A DNA stretch of 64,000 nt from the NCBI RefSeq assembly GCF_000002985.6, contig NC_003282.8, positions 6,696,001-6,760,000 of the forward strand, read 5' to 3'. Under the pieces are notes generated by a model, which saw only the letters and a list, made by a program, of their open reading frames with translations, did not search any database and was not told where the DNA came from. The stretch is from Caenorhabditis elegans (lineage: Eukaryota > Nematoda > Chromadorea > Rhabditida > Rhabditidae). How positions within the stretch are numbered: position 1 is the stretch's first letter; each line of letters opens with the position of its first letter. This document shows positions 39,901-50,200 of the stretch, piece by piece. Position numbers and translations under genes: made by a program.

Positions 39901-40110
39901 GGTGGGACCTCCTGGATTCCTCAATAGGGCTTCCATATAGTCGCCAAAACGCAAAATTCAGAAAAGCGGCGAGAGGCAAGCTGGATTCACGCAGGCCTTG
40001 AAACCGCGCAGGCCTTGAAACCGCGCATGCCTACCATGGAAAACAAGTTCCTAAATCACTTACATATCATTGGCGTAAAGGGAATAGGCGTCTTTTTCCG
40101 AGTCGGCCAT
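36980..40110 (-). CDS. CK1-family protein kinase, apparent frameshift in exon 4
   Basis: Seven exons are read on the minus strand: 40110-40064, 38244-38103, 38054-37855, 37802-37581, 37534-37399, 37351-37185 and 37135-36980. All phases match except the exon 4/5 join, which is one base short. The G6 run at 37597-37602 is the likely site; seven bases would restore a product of about 356 residues. Visible kinase parts are the glycine loop GQGSFG (exon 2), the ATP lysine in YALKIQ, HGDVKPTN (exon 4) and LIDFAIAQ in place of DFG. GRVDDLYSLLYM, the CK1-type helix after the activation segment, begins exon 5. The C-terminus is lysine-rich. HRD has become HGD and DFG has become DFA, so catalysis may be impaired. 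CK1-type kinases are greatly expanded in nematodes, often with sperm expression (family knowledge). The shift could be assembly error, polymorphism or pseudogenisation. Confidence 0.85.
38284..39170. mobile_element. Helitron-like repeat region in kinase intron 1
   Basis: This part of the 1.8 kb first intron is a patchwork of motifs found in dispersed worm repeats. A GC-rich hairpin comes first (ACCAGCCG at about 38286, pairing with CGACTGGT near 38340, around GCGCAAAGCGCGCAAAGCGCG-type core). Next are TTCTAGAA-type blocks (38461-38600) and four or five tandem copies of TTTGAATTTCCCGCC with short spacers (about 38630-38800). A C10 run with flanking repeats follows, then CTACAGTA/GTACTCCTACAGTA copies (38980-39070). 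Such TTCTAGAA and GAATTTCCCGCC arrays are associated with Helitrons in C. elegans. I cannot place exact element ends. Confidence 0.5.
38473..38495. promoter_or_regulatory. Heat-shock element (five contiguous TTC/GAA pentamers)
   Basis: Alternating TTC and GAA triplets with exact 2-base spacing occur at 38473, 38478, 38483, 38488 and 38493. This gives five perfect nTTCn/nGAAn pentamers, the HSF-1 binding pattern. Another TTCTAGAA lies about 20 bases further on and degenerate copies follow to about 38600. The site is in intron 1 of the kinase gene, within a Helitron-like region. Helitron-borne HSF-1 sites are a known phenomenon in Caenorhabditis. Activity at this locus is inference. Confidence 0.6.
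39171..40063 (-). other. Remainder of kinase intron 1, no gene seen
   Basis: The only structure is a set of short G-rich imperfect repeats (CAAGGTGCGGCAAAGTGCTG type, about 39700-39790) followed by a small palindrome AGCCCTATAGGGCT near 39800. A 61-codon open frame at 39816-40001 has no splice support and is not called. Confidence 0.5.
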
Positions 40111-40221
40111 TGAGTTTGAAAATATTTGAAATAAACTTTAAAATCCACACTGGTTTTGTTTTTTCACTCACGCGTAGAGTTTCTGATAAAAAGCAAAAAA
40201 GTAAACGAGCAAAAGTTTACG

Positions 40222-41084
40222 TACAGTGTCGGCCAAAAGTATATGCGTTTTGTGTTTTTAAGTGATTTTTCAAAATTTTCAAACAAGTATAACTCTGAAA
40301 CTATACGTTTCGGCAAAAAAAGTTAAACTAACAAAATGTTGCTCTCAATGTTGTCTACACGATCACGTATTTATTAGGATTGTAGAATAAGTAGTTCAAG
40401 AACTAGACGTTTTCATGAAAAAAGTTTTAGTAATAAAATGAACCACATTGAATAGTACATTGTTTTCATATAACCATTTTGTCTACAAATGGTCAGCATT
40501 TCAGATATTAGCGTTCGAAATAACCTACTGATAGTCAAGATTAAACATGTTTCATAAAGATGGTGGAAAAAATTTTTTCCACATTGTTTTTTAGTTCAAC
40601 TGTAAATTAAATTTCATTGCCATATTGGTTACTTAAGATACATATATAAAAAATGATTTTTGAAAAACGTATCCCACTTTTTGAACATATGCGCAAAACG
40701 AGCACTTGGGAGACGCCAGTTTGAACGTTAATATCTGAAATGCTGATCATTTGTAGACAAAATGGTTATATGAAAACAATGTACTATTCAATGTGGTTCA
40801 TTTTATTACTAAAACTTTTTTCATGAAAACGTCTAGTTATTGAACTACAAGCGTTTTACGAAAAGTCGTCAAAAATTGACTCGCGAGATGTCGGGCGCTG
40901 TATCTATTGACATGGTTATTCTATAATCCTAATAAATACGTGATCGTGTAGACAACATTAAGAGCAACATTTTGTTAGTCTAACTTTTCTTCCCGAAACG
41001 TATAGTTTCAGAGTTATACTGGTTTGAAAATTTTGAAAAATCACTGAAAAACACAAAACGCATATACTTTTGGCCGACACTGTA
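40222..41084. mobile_element. Foldback/Tc1-mariner-like element, 863 bp, long inverted arms
   Basis: The left end TACAGTGTCGGCCAAAAGTA is repeated inverted at the right end (41065-41084). The arms match almost base for base for more than 300 bp each: for instance GTCTACACGATCACGTATTT on the left and its reverse complement near 40928-40947 on the right, and GTCTACAAATGGTCAGCATT against its near-complement around 40735. The arms enclose a loop of about 150-200 bp. The right arm carries an extra 45-60 bp (about 40848-40916). The TA at both ends fits a Tc1/mariner TA target duplication. It contains no transposase frame, so it is non-autonomous. Its left end lies 112 bp upstream of the kinase start codon. 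Confidence 0.9.
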
Positions 41085-41808
41085 TTTACAAGAAACTTTG
41101 ACATTTTTACTTTTTCCAGTTTGTAAAACGTGTTCACAGTAATAGTGGTAGGGGAAGAAATGATTGGACCATCTGGAATAAAAGGTCCTTTGGTTATTGC
41201 AAGGATGAAGCAGCAAAGTTTGATTTTTTCTAATATGTCAATTAAAAATAGTTTTTAGTTATTGTTAAACGTGGACTGTCCCTTGTGGGGGTTTTGCTTT
41301 CCCAATGTGACTTTCTAGGAACGGATTGGTGCGCATCCCTTTTCACTATTTTCAATTTTTGTAATCAGAAATCTTTCCAGTTACATGAGAAGCAATACGT
41401 TTAATACATTTCACAGCTACGATCTTGGACTTCACTCAATTAATAAATTGTGCAATAGAGAAAAGAAGAAATATACAATTGAATACTTTATGGGTTTAAC
41501 GGAACGAATAAAGCTTTGTATGCTTCACTTTTTGTTTAATCAAAAGTTTTTATAAAATTGATGCGTTAAGATTTTTGAAAAAGTTAATTTGAATTCAGAT
41601 GTTAATTTTTTATGTTTTGAAAACTTACTAATTTTGCGTATATTTTTATCAGTATGTTTGGAAGCTACTGGATTTTTGAATGACCCATTCCGGAAGACAA
41701 TGGTCATTGGGGGATCGGGTCTCTAAACCCTATTAAGACGGAAATTAGATTATTCCATCTTAATAGAGTTAAACAAACATTGGTTTCAGAATCTGAAAAT
41801 TATTATAC

Positions 41809-41982
41809 AGTGCATTTTTTTTGTTACTTCTACGACTTTAAAGGCGCGCGCATTTATACAAAATGGTCCCGTCATTGGTCTCGCCACGCGCTCAACAAAT
41901 CAATGGGATTCGCGTGGCGAGACCATTGCGCGAAAATGCGCGCGCCTTTAAAGTCGTAGAAGTAACAAAAAAAATGCACTGT
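41809..41982. mobile_element. Palindromic element of the TTTAAAGGCGCGCGC family
   Basis: A near-perfect palindrome of about 174 bp runs from ACAGTGCATTTTTTTTGTTA to its complement ending GCACTGT. The internal blocks are CTTTAAAGGCGCGCGCATTT and GGTCTCGCCACGCG. The loop lies around 41898. It resembles the abundant C. elegans palindromic repeats with TTTAAA ends. No coding potential. Confidence 0.85.
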
Positions 41983-42066
41983 AGCACTCTCCCAGAGATA
42001 ATTTTGAAATGTTCAAAAGTAGTGACTGCATTTCAGTTTAGAATTTTCAGACTATCAAATAAACTG

Positions 42067-42522
42067 TTAATGGTGGTGTAGTCGATTTTTTTATTGCTTT
42101 ATTAGACTCAAAATCGTCTGAAAACGCCGACTTTCACAATGAAACTTCTTGAAAACTTTTCAGAAATAAGTTATGACGGGTCAAAAAAATGGCCTAAAAT
42201 TAGCTAAAATCGGAAATTTGACTGACGTGTCAATGTAGCAGCGGCTCGAAACAATTTTCTTTTAATCATCGTTAAACTTTGAGTATACAAGTTGATTATA
42301 TTGCGTTTTAAATTTGATTAAGGTATTTAAAGTCGATGGACAGCGAGTTTAGGTTTTAAAAAAAATCTCACCGTCCATCGACTTTTAAATACCTTAATCT
42401 AGTTTAAAACGCAAGATAATGAACTTGTATACTCAAAATTTGACGGCGATTTCAAAAAAAAAAGTTTTCAGACAATTTTGAGTCTATTAAGGCAATAAAA
42501 AATTCGACTACATCACCTTTAA
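42067..42522. mobile_element. Palindromic foldback element, 456 bp
   Basis: TTAATGGTGGTGTAGTCGA at the left end is complemented by TCGACTACATCACCTTTAA at the right end. The arms continue inward through GACTCAAAATCGTCTGAAAA and its mirror, to a central palindrome (AAGGTATTTAAAGTCGATGG near 42321 and its complement near 42385). The 42140-42260 section of the left arm is poorly mirrored and probably represents an indel. Non-coding, MITE-like. Confidence 0.8.
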
Positions 42523-42766
42523 TTGAGAACGTTTTTCTGTCAGAAACTCTCAGAATTCCAATTTGTTAGGTGAAAATTATTGCGTTTTGATTCAAATTAA
42601 AGTATTAAGGAGCATTGTGCGACGAGCCGAGTTAGCTTGTATAACAAAGTCACTAAATTGTTGCAAGTACGCAGAGCCAGTGAGAATCTTGAAAAGCCTC
42701 TTGAGAAACAATATACCTCATATGCTCGCTTTCATGATTTATTTTTATTGCAAATTTAACAAGTTT

Positions 42767-43342
42767 CTAATCAGTTTGAATATAAAGATCAACTGTATCA
42801 TATTCTGGAGTTCTGTAAGTTCCTGCATCAAGTGCTGACACTTTTTGAATAATCAATAGATTCTTCTTCTTGTTGTATGTAGTTTTTGGTTCTACCTTCT
42901 TTTTTGTCTGAAGCTTTAGATTTTTTTCGAAAAATATGAAATTAATTACCTTAACGTTCTCCCAAAAACCACATTTTGTCTTATTCTTTCCATTACAAAC
43001 TCTGAAAACGTGTTCTTGACCGACTCCTTTTGCATTCTTCACAAATCTCGTAATGTTTTTTGGATTGTAATATCCGATTTCCACTCGATCTCCAGGCTGA
43101 AAATGTGAAACCGATAATTTTTATTTTGCAAGCCTCATCAATTTTGAACATTAAAATTAATTTTGGAAAAGGGAAATTGGTGTCGTAAAATCGTAAAATT
43201 ACTTTTGGAAATTAAGAATGTTTCCTACAACTTTTAATCTACATGCCTTTACAAACACTTGTCTGCATGGCATGGAATTTGAGTTAATTGTAGAGAGAAA
43301 TAAAACAATCAATACACAAGATACAGTAATAATTCGAATCAT
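42767..43342 (-). CDS. Small secreted Ig-like domain protein
   Basis: Three exons, all joined in phase 0 (43342-43229, 43096-42950, 42907-42767), give 133 residues. Residues 1-22 form a signal peptide (MIRIITVSCVLIVLFLSTIN), followed by NSMPCRQVFVKACR. Exon 2 begins PGDRVEIGYYNPKN and contains a Cys pair (VCNGKNKTKCGF). Exon 3 ends with LIIQKVSALDAGTYRTPEY, the D-x-G-x-Y pattern of an immunoglobulin-like strand F. Intron 2 is only 42 nt and stays in frame if retained. The donor of exon 1 (GTAGGA, giving CRLKV) is the best phase-compatible choice, but GTTGTA three bases earlier also works. The upstream sequence carries a TATATAAAAG box on the minus strand. I do not recognise a named gene. Confidence 0.72.
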
Positions 43343-44189
43343 TTCTGAATGACTAAATGAACTTTCTTTCCGTATCTTGTACTTTTATATAAGTCTCGGA
43401 AGTAAACAAGGGCAATCCTTCAACAAACTATTTTTTATTTGTTTGGAATTAGTCTGATCTTTCCATCTTTTAAAATCGTGCTTTTTGAGAGGAATCTTGT
43501 TATTTTGATCATAGCTTCTCAGTGCTTTTCGGGTTTCGAATCAGAATTTAAATGGTGAAAATGGAATTAGATTGCCACAGAATATTTCGATTTGCAGCAG
43601 CGACAGTGAATATGAAGAACTCTACAATGTATTAGTTTTTTAAGTCAAAGTTTTGGAAAAGTGCTAATTTAAAGACAAATTAGACGTTTTTTAAAGTAAT
43701 TTCGAGCAATGATGTGAACTGAATCTCAATATGTATTGTTCAAATAATGATACGTAATTACAAATACCATAAAATATATAAACCTGGAGGAAAACCATGG
43801 TTTTTTGTCTACAAAAATATTCTTATTGTCAACAAAAAAAATATATGCTTTGATATTTGGCCATTGTTAACCTATGATCCTTAGGACCCTATCAGTAATT
43901 TTAAGCACTTTCCCCACTGCTGATATGATTGTTTTGCAAAGCTTTGACACACAAGTTTAAAGGCACACGCAGTTTTTGAATAGGTCTCGCCACGCTCAAT
44001 CTCATAACGGTCGTAACATGTGCCAAATTGTAGAGTTGTGGTTATTTGGTGCAGAAAATTAAGTTTATAAAGGTTACGAATTCCAAAAAAAAAAGAAATT
44101 TCCTTCACAGGGAAAACTGCGATTGATTAAAAATGTAGCACATAATTTCAAGTTTCACCTAAATGACGGTGTCCTAATTTCAAACAAAC
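43343..44189. other. Region between the Ig-like gene and its paralogous first exon
   Basis: About 0.85 kb, AT-rich, with no second exon for the paralogue that I could find on the minus strand. A partial copy of the GTTTAAAGGCACACGC / GGTCTCGCCACGC repeat family lies at about 43948-44000. Part of the upstream sequence (GAAAGTTCATTTAGTCATTC, minus strand) resembles the region before the paralogous exon. Confidence 0.5.
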
Positions 44190-44282
44190 CTTCGCCATAA
44201 TCATTCTCCATGGCATTGAGTCGGAGTCGACTTGAACAATCAATGCAATAAGAGCAATGGCTACAAGTAAAACTCGAACCAT
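44190..44282 (-). pseudogene. Lone first exon, paralogue of the Ig-like secreted protein
   Basis: Thirty-one codons from ATG 44282 encode a signal peptide and the same motif as the neighbouring gene. MVRVLLVAIALIALIVQVDS followed by DSMPWRMIMAK aligns with MIRIITVSCVLIVLFLSTIN followed by SNSMPCRQVFVK. A GTTTGT donor follows AAG at 44190-44189; without splicing the frame runs 13 more codons to a stop. No matching PGDRVEIGYY-type second exon is visible between here and the next gene, so this looks like a duplicated first exon left by a broken tandem duplication. An unrelated downstream exon cannot be excluded. A TATAAAT-like box lies upstream near 44327. Confidence 0.55.
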
Positions 44283-44605
44283 TATGATCGCAACAATTGA
44301 ATGAATAAACTTTCGCCCCGTGCAACATTTATAGGTTGGCGTGGGAAGGCGGAAATGAACAAGGAAGAGATTATACAAAAAAGTGTGAAAATTGCAATTT
44401 ACTAGACTATAATCCTCATGAATAAACTATTCGTTCATTGAAATTAATCCGAACTTTTCAACGTTGTAGATCGTTTCTTTTTGCAATAGACCAAAATTAT
44501 ATTAATTTTTTATGTAGCATGAAAAGAAAAAAAACCAAAAATTATGACAATATGTTCTGGAATCAATGGAATTATATCACAATTACACTCGAAAATATGA
44601 TATCA

Positions 44606-46430
44606 TTAAAATTCATCTTCATCCGTTTCGACTGATTCGTCTAGATTCGGATTTCTTCCACGCCGACGGCCACGTTGCAAAACTTCCTCATCCGAAGATT
44701 CAGATTCAGATTCAGGTTCCGAATCCTCGTTTTGAATTCTTGAAGTGTCTGTAGAAAGGCTTTTCTGATCTTCTTCTGGTATTGTTGATTGATCGGAATC
44801 TTTAGATTCATCTTCATCCTCTATTTCAACTAATTTCTGAGCCAATTGAGTTCTAGTGAGTGGATATTGAATTCTTTGAAGACAATGAAAATATCCAAAA
44901 GCATCAGAATCCTTGATTTTCTCATCACAATTTGCGCATAGAAGCCATTCGCAAATTGATGTTACTTCATCTTCAGTTTGGTCTTCAATACCGCGAAGGA
45001 GTTTAGGTGCACAGAGTAAAAGTGCCAGAATATGAAGAAGATGTGGAACATCTGCCAGTTTTTTTGATTCCTCCTTATAATCATCCAAAGTTTTCAGGAG
45101 ACTTCGGTAGGCCGTACACCAAATAGTTTTGACATACTCTACGGCTCGTTGTTCAAGTTCAGTTCCGTCCTCTGAAAAATTTTAATGTTAATGAAAACAA
45201 AATAAAATTTAAAAATAACCAACCGAGATGTTTATATACAGACATTAGAGGAACAATCATTTCTTTTGAAGTTGCAGCTTCTTCTCCAATTTTTTGTAGG
45301 TGCACAGAAGAATCTTCGATTTCTAGAAGCTGAAATCTGTAACCCTTGTATACTCATCTTTCTGAATTAAACTCACGAAATGAATTCTTCCTAGGCAGGA
45401 TAAATATAGATCTTTAATAGGCATTGGTCTTGAAATATCTGAAAACAGACATATTTTGATATCTAGGTTTTCAATGAAAATCCTACAGTACCTCGATTTG
45501 CAAAATTTTTGAAAATATTCGTTAAGCCACCAGAAGCAGTTGGGAATTCCATAGTGGCATGAAGAGCTCGTGTATGAAAATAGACACTTTCCAGGTTTTT
45601 TGCACTGAAAATTGTAAACTTTTTCCTGAAATCTATGGAATTTTGAATATTACCCAAGTGAAGATATCAATCCTAGCTGATTCCAGACAGCTCCATCAGC
45701 TGGATTAATGCGGCATGATTGCTCGTAATATTCCTGAGCTTTTGGGTAGTTCTCCTGAAAATAAATGTTATATGATTTTTCTAAAATACTACCCAAACGA
45801 CACCCTTCGCTCTTTAGAATTTTTTGGTATCGAAAAATTAAAAATTTCGGGTTTTTTTTCGATTTTTCTTTTGGTCCATGTTGGATCAACTTCGAAAAAC
45901 GAAAAACAAATTTTGACATCATTGTTTCCAAAATTATGAAAAAATTTCAAAACTACCTTATATCTCATTAAATCTCCCATTCTTAACAGAACATAAGCCA
46001 TGAACACTCGACTATTCTTTTTCGACTTGATAGGTTTTCTGTTTAGAAATACATCTGGTGTCCATGTTAATTGTTTTGAGATATCGTTTCCATAATTTGG
46101 AATTTCATAATGATAATGAACAAGAAGTGATAAATCAGTCAAAAATCCAATTGCAAGATTTTGAACATTATGATTAACAAGTCGATCATTTTCCATTGCT
46201 TTTGTTATTTCATCCATCATTGATTTCAGTTTATTCCAGAATTTTACATCGAATCTTTTGGATACAGCAGTTTCGAAGTCAGCGACAAACATTTTCATTA
46301 AATGCTGGAATTATTCTCATTTCGATAAATCAACACCTCTCAATCTTACTCTCAAATACTGTGGTGCAGCTTCGGTGCCACGTGGAATTTTTCTCAACTC
46401 TACAGTAAGCTGTTCCCATTCGTCCGACAT
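44606..46430 (-). CDS. smg-7: EST1/SMG-5/6/7-family nonsense-mediated decay factor, probably SMG-7
   Basis: Seven exons on the minus strand with fully consistent phases (46430-46350, 46304-45957, 45754-45654, 45604-45492, 45438-45377, 45329-45224, 45171-44606) give 458 residues. An acceptor-like TTCCAG ends 14 bases before the ATG, as expected for a trans-spliced leader. Exon 2 is helical and charged. Exons 3-4 hold the EST1-type TPR signature (YPKAQEYYEQSCRINPADG, then NQLGLISSLG and ESVYFHTRALHATMEFP), in which the repeat pairs with the conserved YxRAL helix. The C-terminus is acidic and Ser-rich (SEPESESESSDEE, ending ETDEDEF) and has no PIN domain, which excludes SMG-6. Family members bind phosphorylated UPF1/SMG-2 through a 14-3-3-like fold and promote mRNA decay. 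The name smg-7 rests on family, size and chromosome IV location from memory. Confidence 0.8.
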
Positions 46431-46443
46431 CCTGTGGAATCCT

Positions 46444-47237
46444 CTGGAACAAAATTGTTTTGTTTTTTTTTCAAATTTTAAAATATTAATCTGAAATCCT
46501 ACACTTTTTCTAGCCACTCAAAAGAAGAAACAGGAAGTCAGGCGAAAAATTATTTTATCTTCAACTTTTTTTGTTTGCAAAAATTAAATGATTCAAATAA
46601 CCCGGTTCAGAAAAGGAATGGGGATGCTGCATTTTGAAATTAAAATAAATGGAAGTTTCAAAATGTGTTCGAAATGACAAAAACAAAACGGATAGGCATT
46701 GGATTCTATATAATTCTATACATACAGAGAATCTTTGGGATGTTTGGAAACGGAAATGGGGTGGGAACATTGAAAACTTATCAAAAGAAACGTTTTCAAT
46801 AAAAAGCATTATAGTTGGAAAAGAAAAAGTTCTACCGGTTTAGCCGAAACAAAAATATGAAAATTATCACAATTTCACATGGGGGAACGATTGCAGGCGG
46901 ACTTAGACTGGAAAGAAAGTATTTTGGTGGGATTTTTAAGTTTTGGAGGAAACGGTGAATACGGGGTTAAAATAATAATAATAATATCGGGATGGGTGAT
47001 GAGGGGGTGAATAATAGAACAGGATTCAATGTGACGAGAAATGATTAGTAAAATAACGATGGGCGAGATTATTCTTCGACTGGAAGTTTTTTGGTTAGTG
47101 TACACATGGGGTAGGGAAAATCACTGGGAAGAATAGAAAAAAGAGAGAAAATAAAGGTACATATTCGGGGAGAGACGAGAAAATCAACTAAAAAGTTGCA
47201 GTGTCCCTTGATTTTCAAAAAAAAAAACAAAATAAAA
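46444..47237. other. Spacer between lin-45 3' end and smg-7 5' end
   Basis: This 0.8 kb stretch contains the lin-45 3' UTR (near 47237 downward on the minus strand) and the region ahead of the SMG gene. No AATAAA was found on the minus strand, so the lin-45 polyadenylation site is not assigned. Short open frames on both strands lack splice or codon support. The distance is larger than the usual 100-400 bp of worm operons. Confidence 0.5.
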
Positions 47238-50200
47238 CTAAATGAGACCATAGACATTGTAGTATGCCTTCTTGTTAGCAGCGGCCGCTGCTGCTGCTGA
47301 TTGTGGGGTTTTTGCAGTTGCAGGTGGAATATATGACCAGGAAAGCATTTGGCTTCTCATTACAGCATCCATCACCGAATATTGCGAGTCTAAGTGAAGA
47401 ACATTCGGAGCTGATTGAGAACGAGTCAATTTTGGAAGAATTATGTCGCGAAGTCGTTCGAGAACCTGAAAAATTGGAATTCATTCATTAAAATTTATTT
47501 AAAAATCAAACTACAATATTTTTTTGGATTTTTCAGTGTAGTGGAGTTATTCATGAGCGAAAAAAATGTTTTTAAAAAATACATCGATTTCTTAAAAGCA
47601 TGTTTTTATCCATTTTTCGACAGCGTCAAAGAGTGAAAAATCAAAGGAAGCCACCATATTTAGACAAAACTGCCAATTTTAAATGTGAAAAAAAAGAGCG
47701 AAAATGTGTGAAGTACTGGAAGAAAATAAATTCCGAATTGTCCTCGCGGTGTACACGGGGAGAACGCCCAGCTCGTAAATTTACACAACTTTTGAAGAGA
47801 CATAGTCATATGAAAACGTATGGTCTCGCCGCATGGCGGCTTACTGTAGTTTTTCGCTCGTCGACGCTGTCGAAACATGTACAAAGTACAAAAAATCGAT
47901 TTTTTAAAAGTTTTTTGACACTCATGAATAACCCCATAATAAATCATAGTTCTACCAAATTTCTAAAGTCGGTATTTCCCACTCACCTCTCCAAATACTG
48001 GCCGCTCATTTCTATCGAACATAATGCAATTGTCATATAATTTGAGCATGCTCTTCGGCGTATCATGTCGAATTTTCGATCTATCCGGCCTCAAATACCC
48101 TCTTCCAACCATAAACAATATCTGATCTCGATTATTAATGTTGGAGTATGGTAGATGCGAAGATAGAATTTCGTACATGCATATTCCAAAAGAATACACA
48201 TCAGACTGTGGGGTATATGGATTATCATCTTGCATTCTGATGACTTCAGGTGCCATCCAGAGAATACTTCCTGTTGGTTGTTGTTGCTGTTGACCTCCGT
48301 TCACTGTCCATTTCGTTTTGACAGTTGCCAAGCCGAAATCTCCAATTTTTACCGTTGACATGTCATCCATAAGGAATATATTGTTCGTTTTCAAGTCACT
48401 GAAATGTTTTAAACATTTAAACATAAATTATAGATATGGTCAGTTACCGATGAATAATATTTTTTGAATGTAAATAATTCATTCCAAGAGACACTTGCTT
48501 CAGTATATCAATGATAGCACCCATTTCAAATTCGACGCGTGGCTCTGAAAATTATTAAATTATAAGAATTAAAATCTCAGTTCAGATCACCTTGAACATG
48601 AATATGTCTATACAAACTCGATCCTTCACACCATTGAGTAATAATTGCAATTTCTGGTTCTCGAACCCATCCCATAAACAGCAAAACATTCAAATGACGT
48701 GTTTTCTTTAAAACTGCAACTTCATTTTTAAAGGCTGCCATTTGAGAAGGCGTCGGATCAACAACATTCAGCTTTTTTATAGCAACAGTTCCGAAGAATT
48801 CTCCACGATAGACGGTACCGAAGGATCCCGAACCAACTTTGTATTGAATCTAAAAGAATGCTTGTTTTAATAGTTTTGACAGAAGTTTTGAGCGTTTTTT
48901 TATTGCTTCAACTGTAAAAAAAAAAGCTATTTTCAGATAAATAAAATGTTTTTTTTCTATATTCGATCACTGAATTTAAATGAAAAAAATTAGGATAACA
49001 TGCTCCTTTTGTAGAACTGCCGGTTTGCAAAAGCCGTGCACCCTTGCTGATGTAGAATAAACTTACAATAAATTCATTCGGCAATATTTCCCAATCCTCA
49101 TGATGTGGTTTCTGTGGCGGCCTGGGTCGTTGTGCATCAAGTCGTTCGCCTGGCGATCGACTACGATTTCGGAAGAAACCAGGTGAAATCTAAACATTTT
49201 TAATTGAAGAAAAATAGATTTTTTTGAATTCTACCTTCTGAGGAGGTGCTGATTGTGGTGGTGTTAATGGGAGAGTATGCAAATGAGCGGCTACTAATGA
49301 TGACGTCGTTGATCCTGATACATTCGGGGATTGTCCAAGAGTAGGTTGTCCGATTAAGCCACCTGGAGGTGATGAACATGTAGATGAAGGAGAATTCGAG
49401 CCAAGAGGAGTACAGTCAACAAGTGGGTGAAGACGATTCATTCGAGCTCCTGAATAATTGAGAATAAGTGAAATTAAAATAATTAGAGTCGTTTGGGAAA
49501 TTCTTGAAGGTGGAATAGAGTAAAAATTGTTTTTATAACTTTAGAAAAACGTCTTAAATTTGGAATTTTGTTTTTCTTCCCTGACCTTTTGACGAATCGT
49601 TATGTTTTCTGTTTTCGATTACCTGACAAAATATGTCCACTCTGGAAATGAGGTCGATGACGTGCTTGTGTTGAAAGTAACGATCCAGTTTTATCTCGTG
49701 ATTCTTCTTCTAATCGCTGAGCTTCCAATGCATCAAGAATTCTTTGCTGAAAATAATACATTTTAGACTTTTTCTTTTAAAATTGGTGACTATTACATTA
49801 TGTTGAACTGTTGCCTCATCATTAATCGCATTGATATTCGGAGCAGAAGAGCTCCGATCCCGTGGATAAGGTCCGGATGGAGATAATTGAGATGTTTCAT
49901 TCTGTGGAGAAACAGCCATTGGATGTCTTTTGACACCACCCGTTCGTTTAATACTCGTCAAATCTGGATGAGAACTGTCTGGTGTGGCAGCTGGACTTTG
50001 TCCACTCGTTGGAGCTAGATTAGCAAGAACTATTTCGGCAACTGATCTATCTGGGCCTTCGACTTGTGATGCGATCCCAAAGAGTTCTTTCACTAGCTGA
50101 AAATTAAATGTTTTAGATAAGAATTGTTTCTGAAGCAGAGGTGAGCAATTACGCCATGTTGTTCCAACATTTTTCATTAAAAATCAGTGTAAAAAATATA

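Noticed and set aside
39816..40001. 61-residue plus-strand frame rich in Lys/Arg/Gly
   Set aside because: It lies in kinase intron 1 over short G-rich repeats, with no splice sites or recognisable domain.
44566..44754. 62-residue plus-strand frame
   Set aside because: Antisense to the acidic C-terminal exon of the SMG gene.
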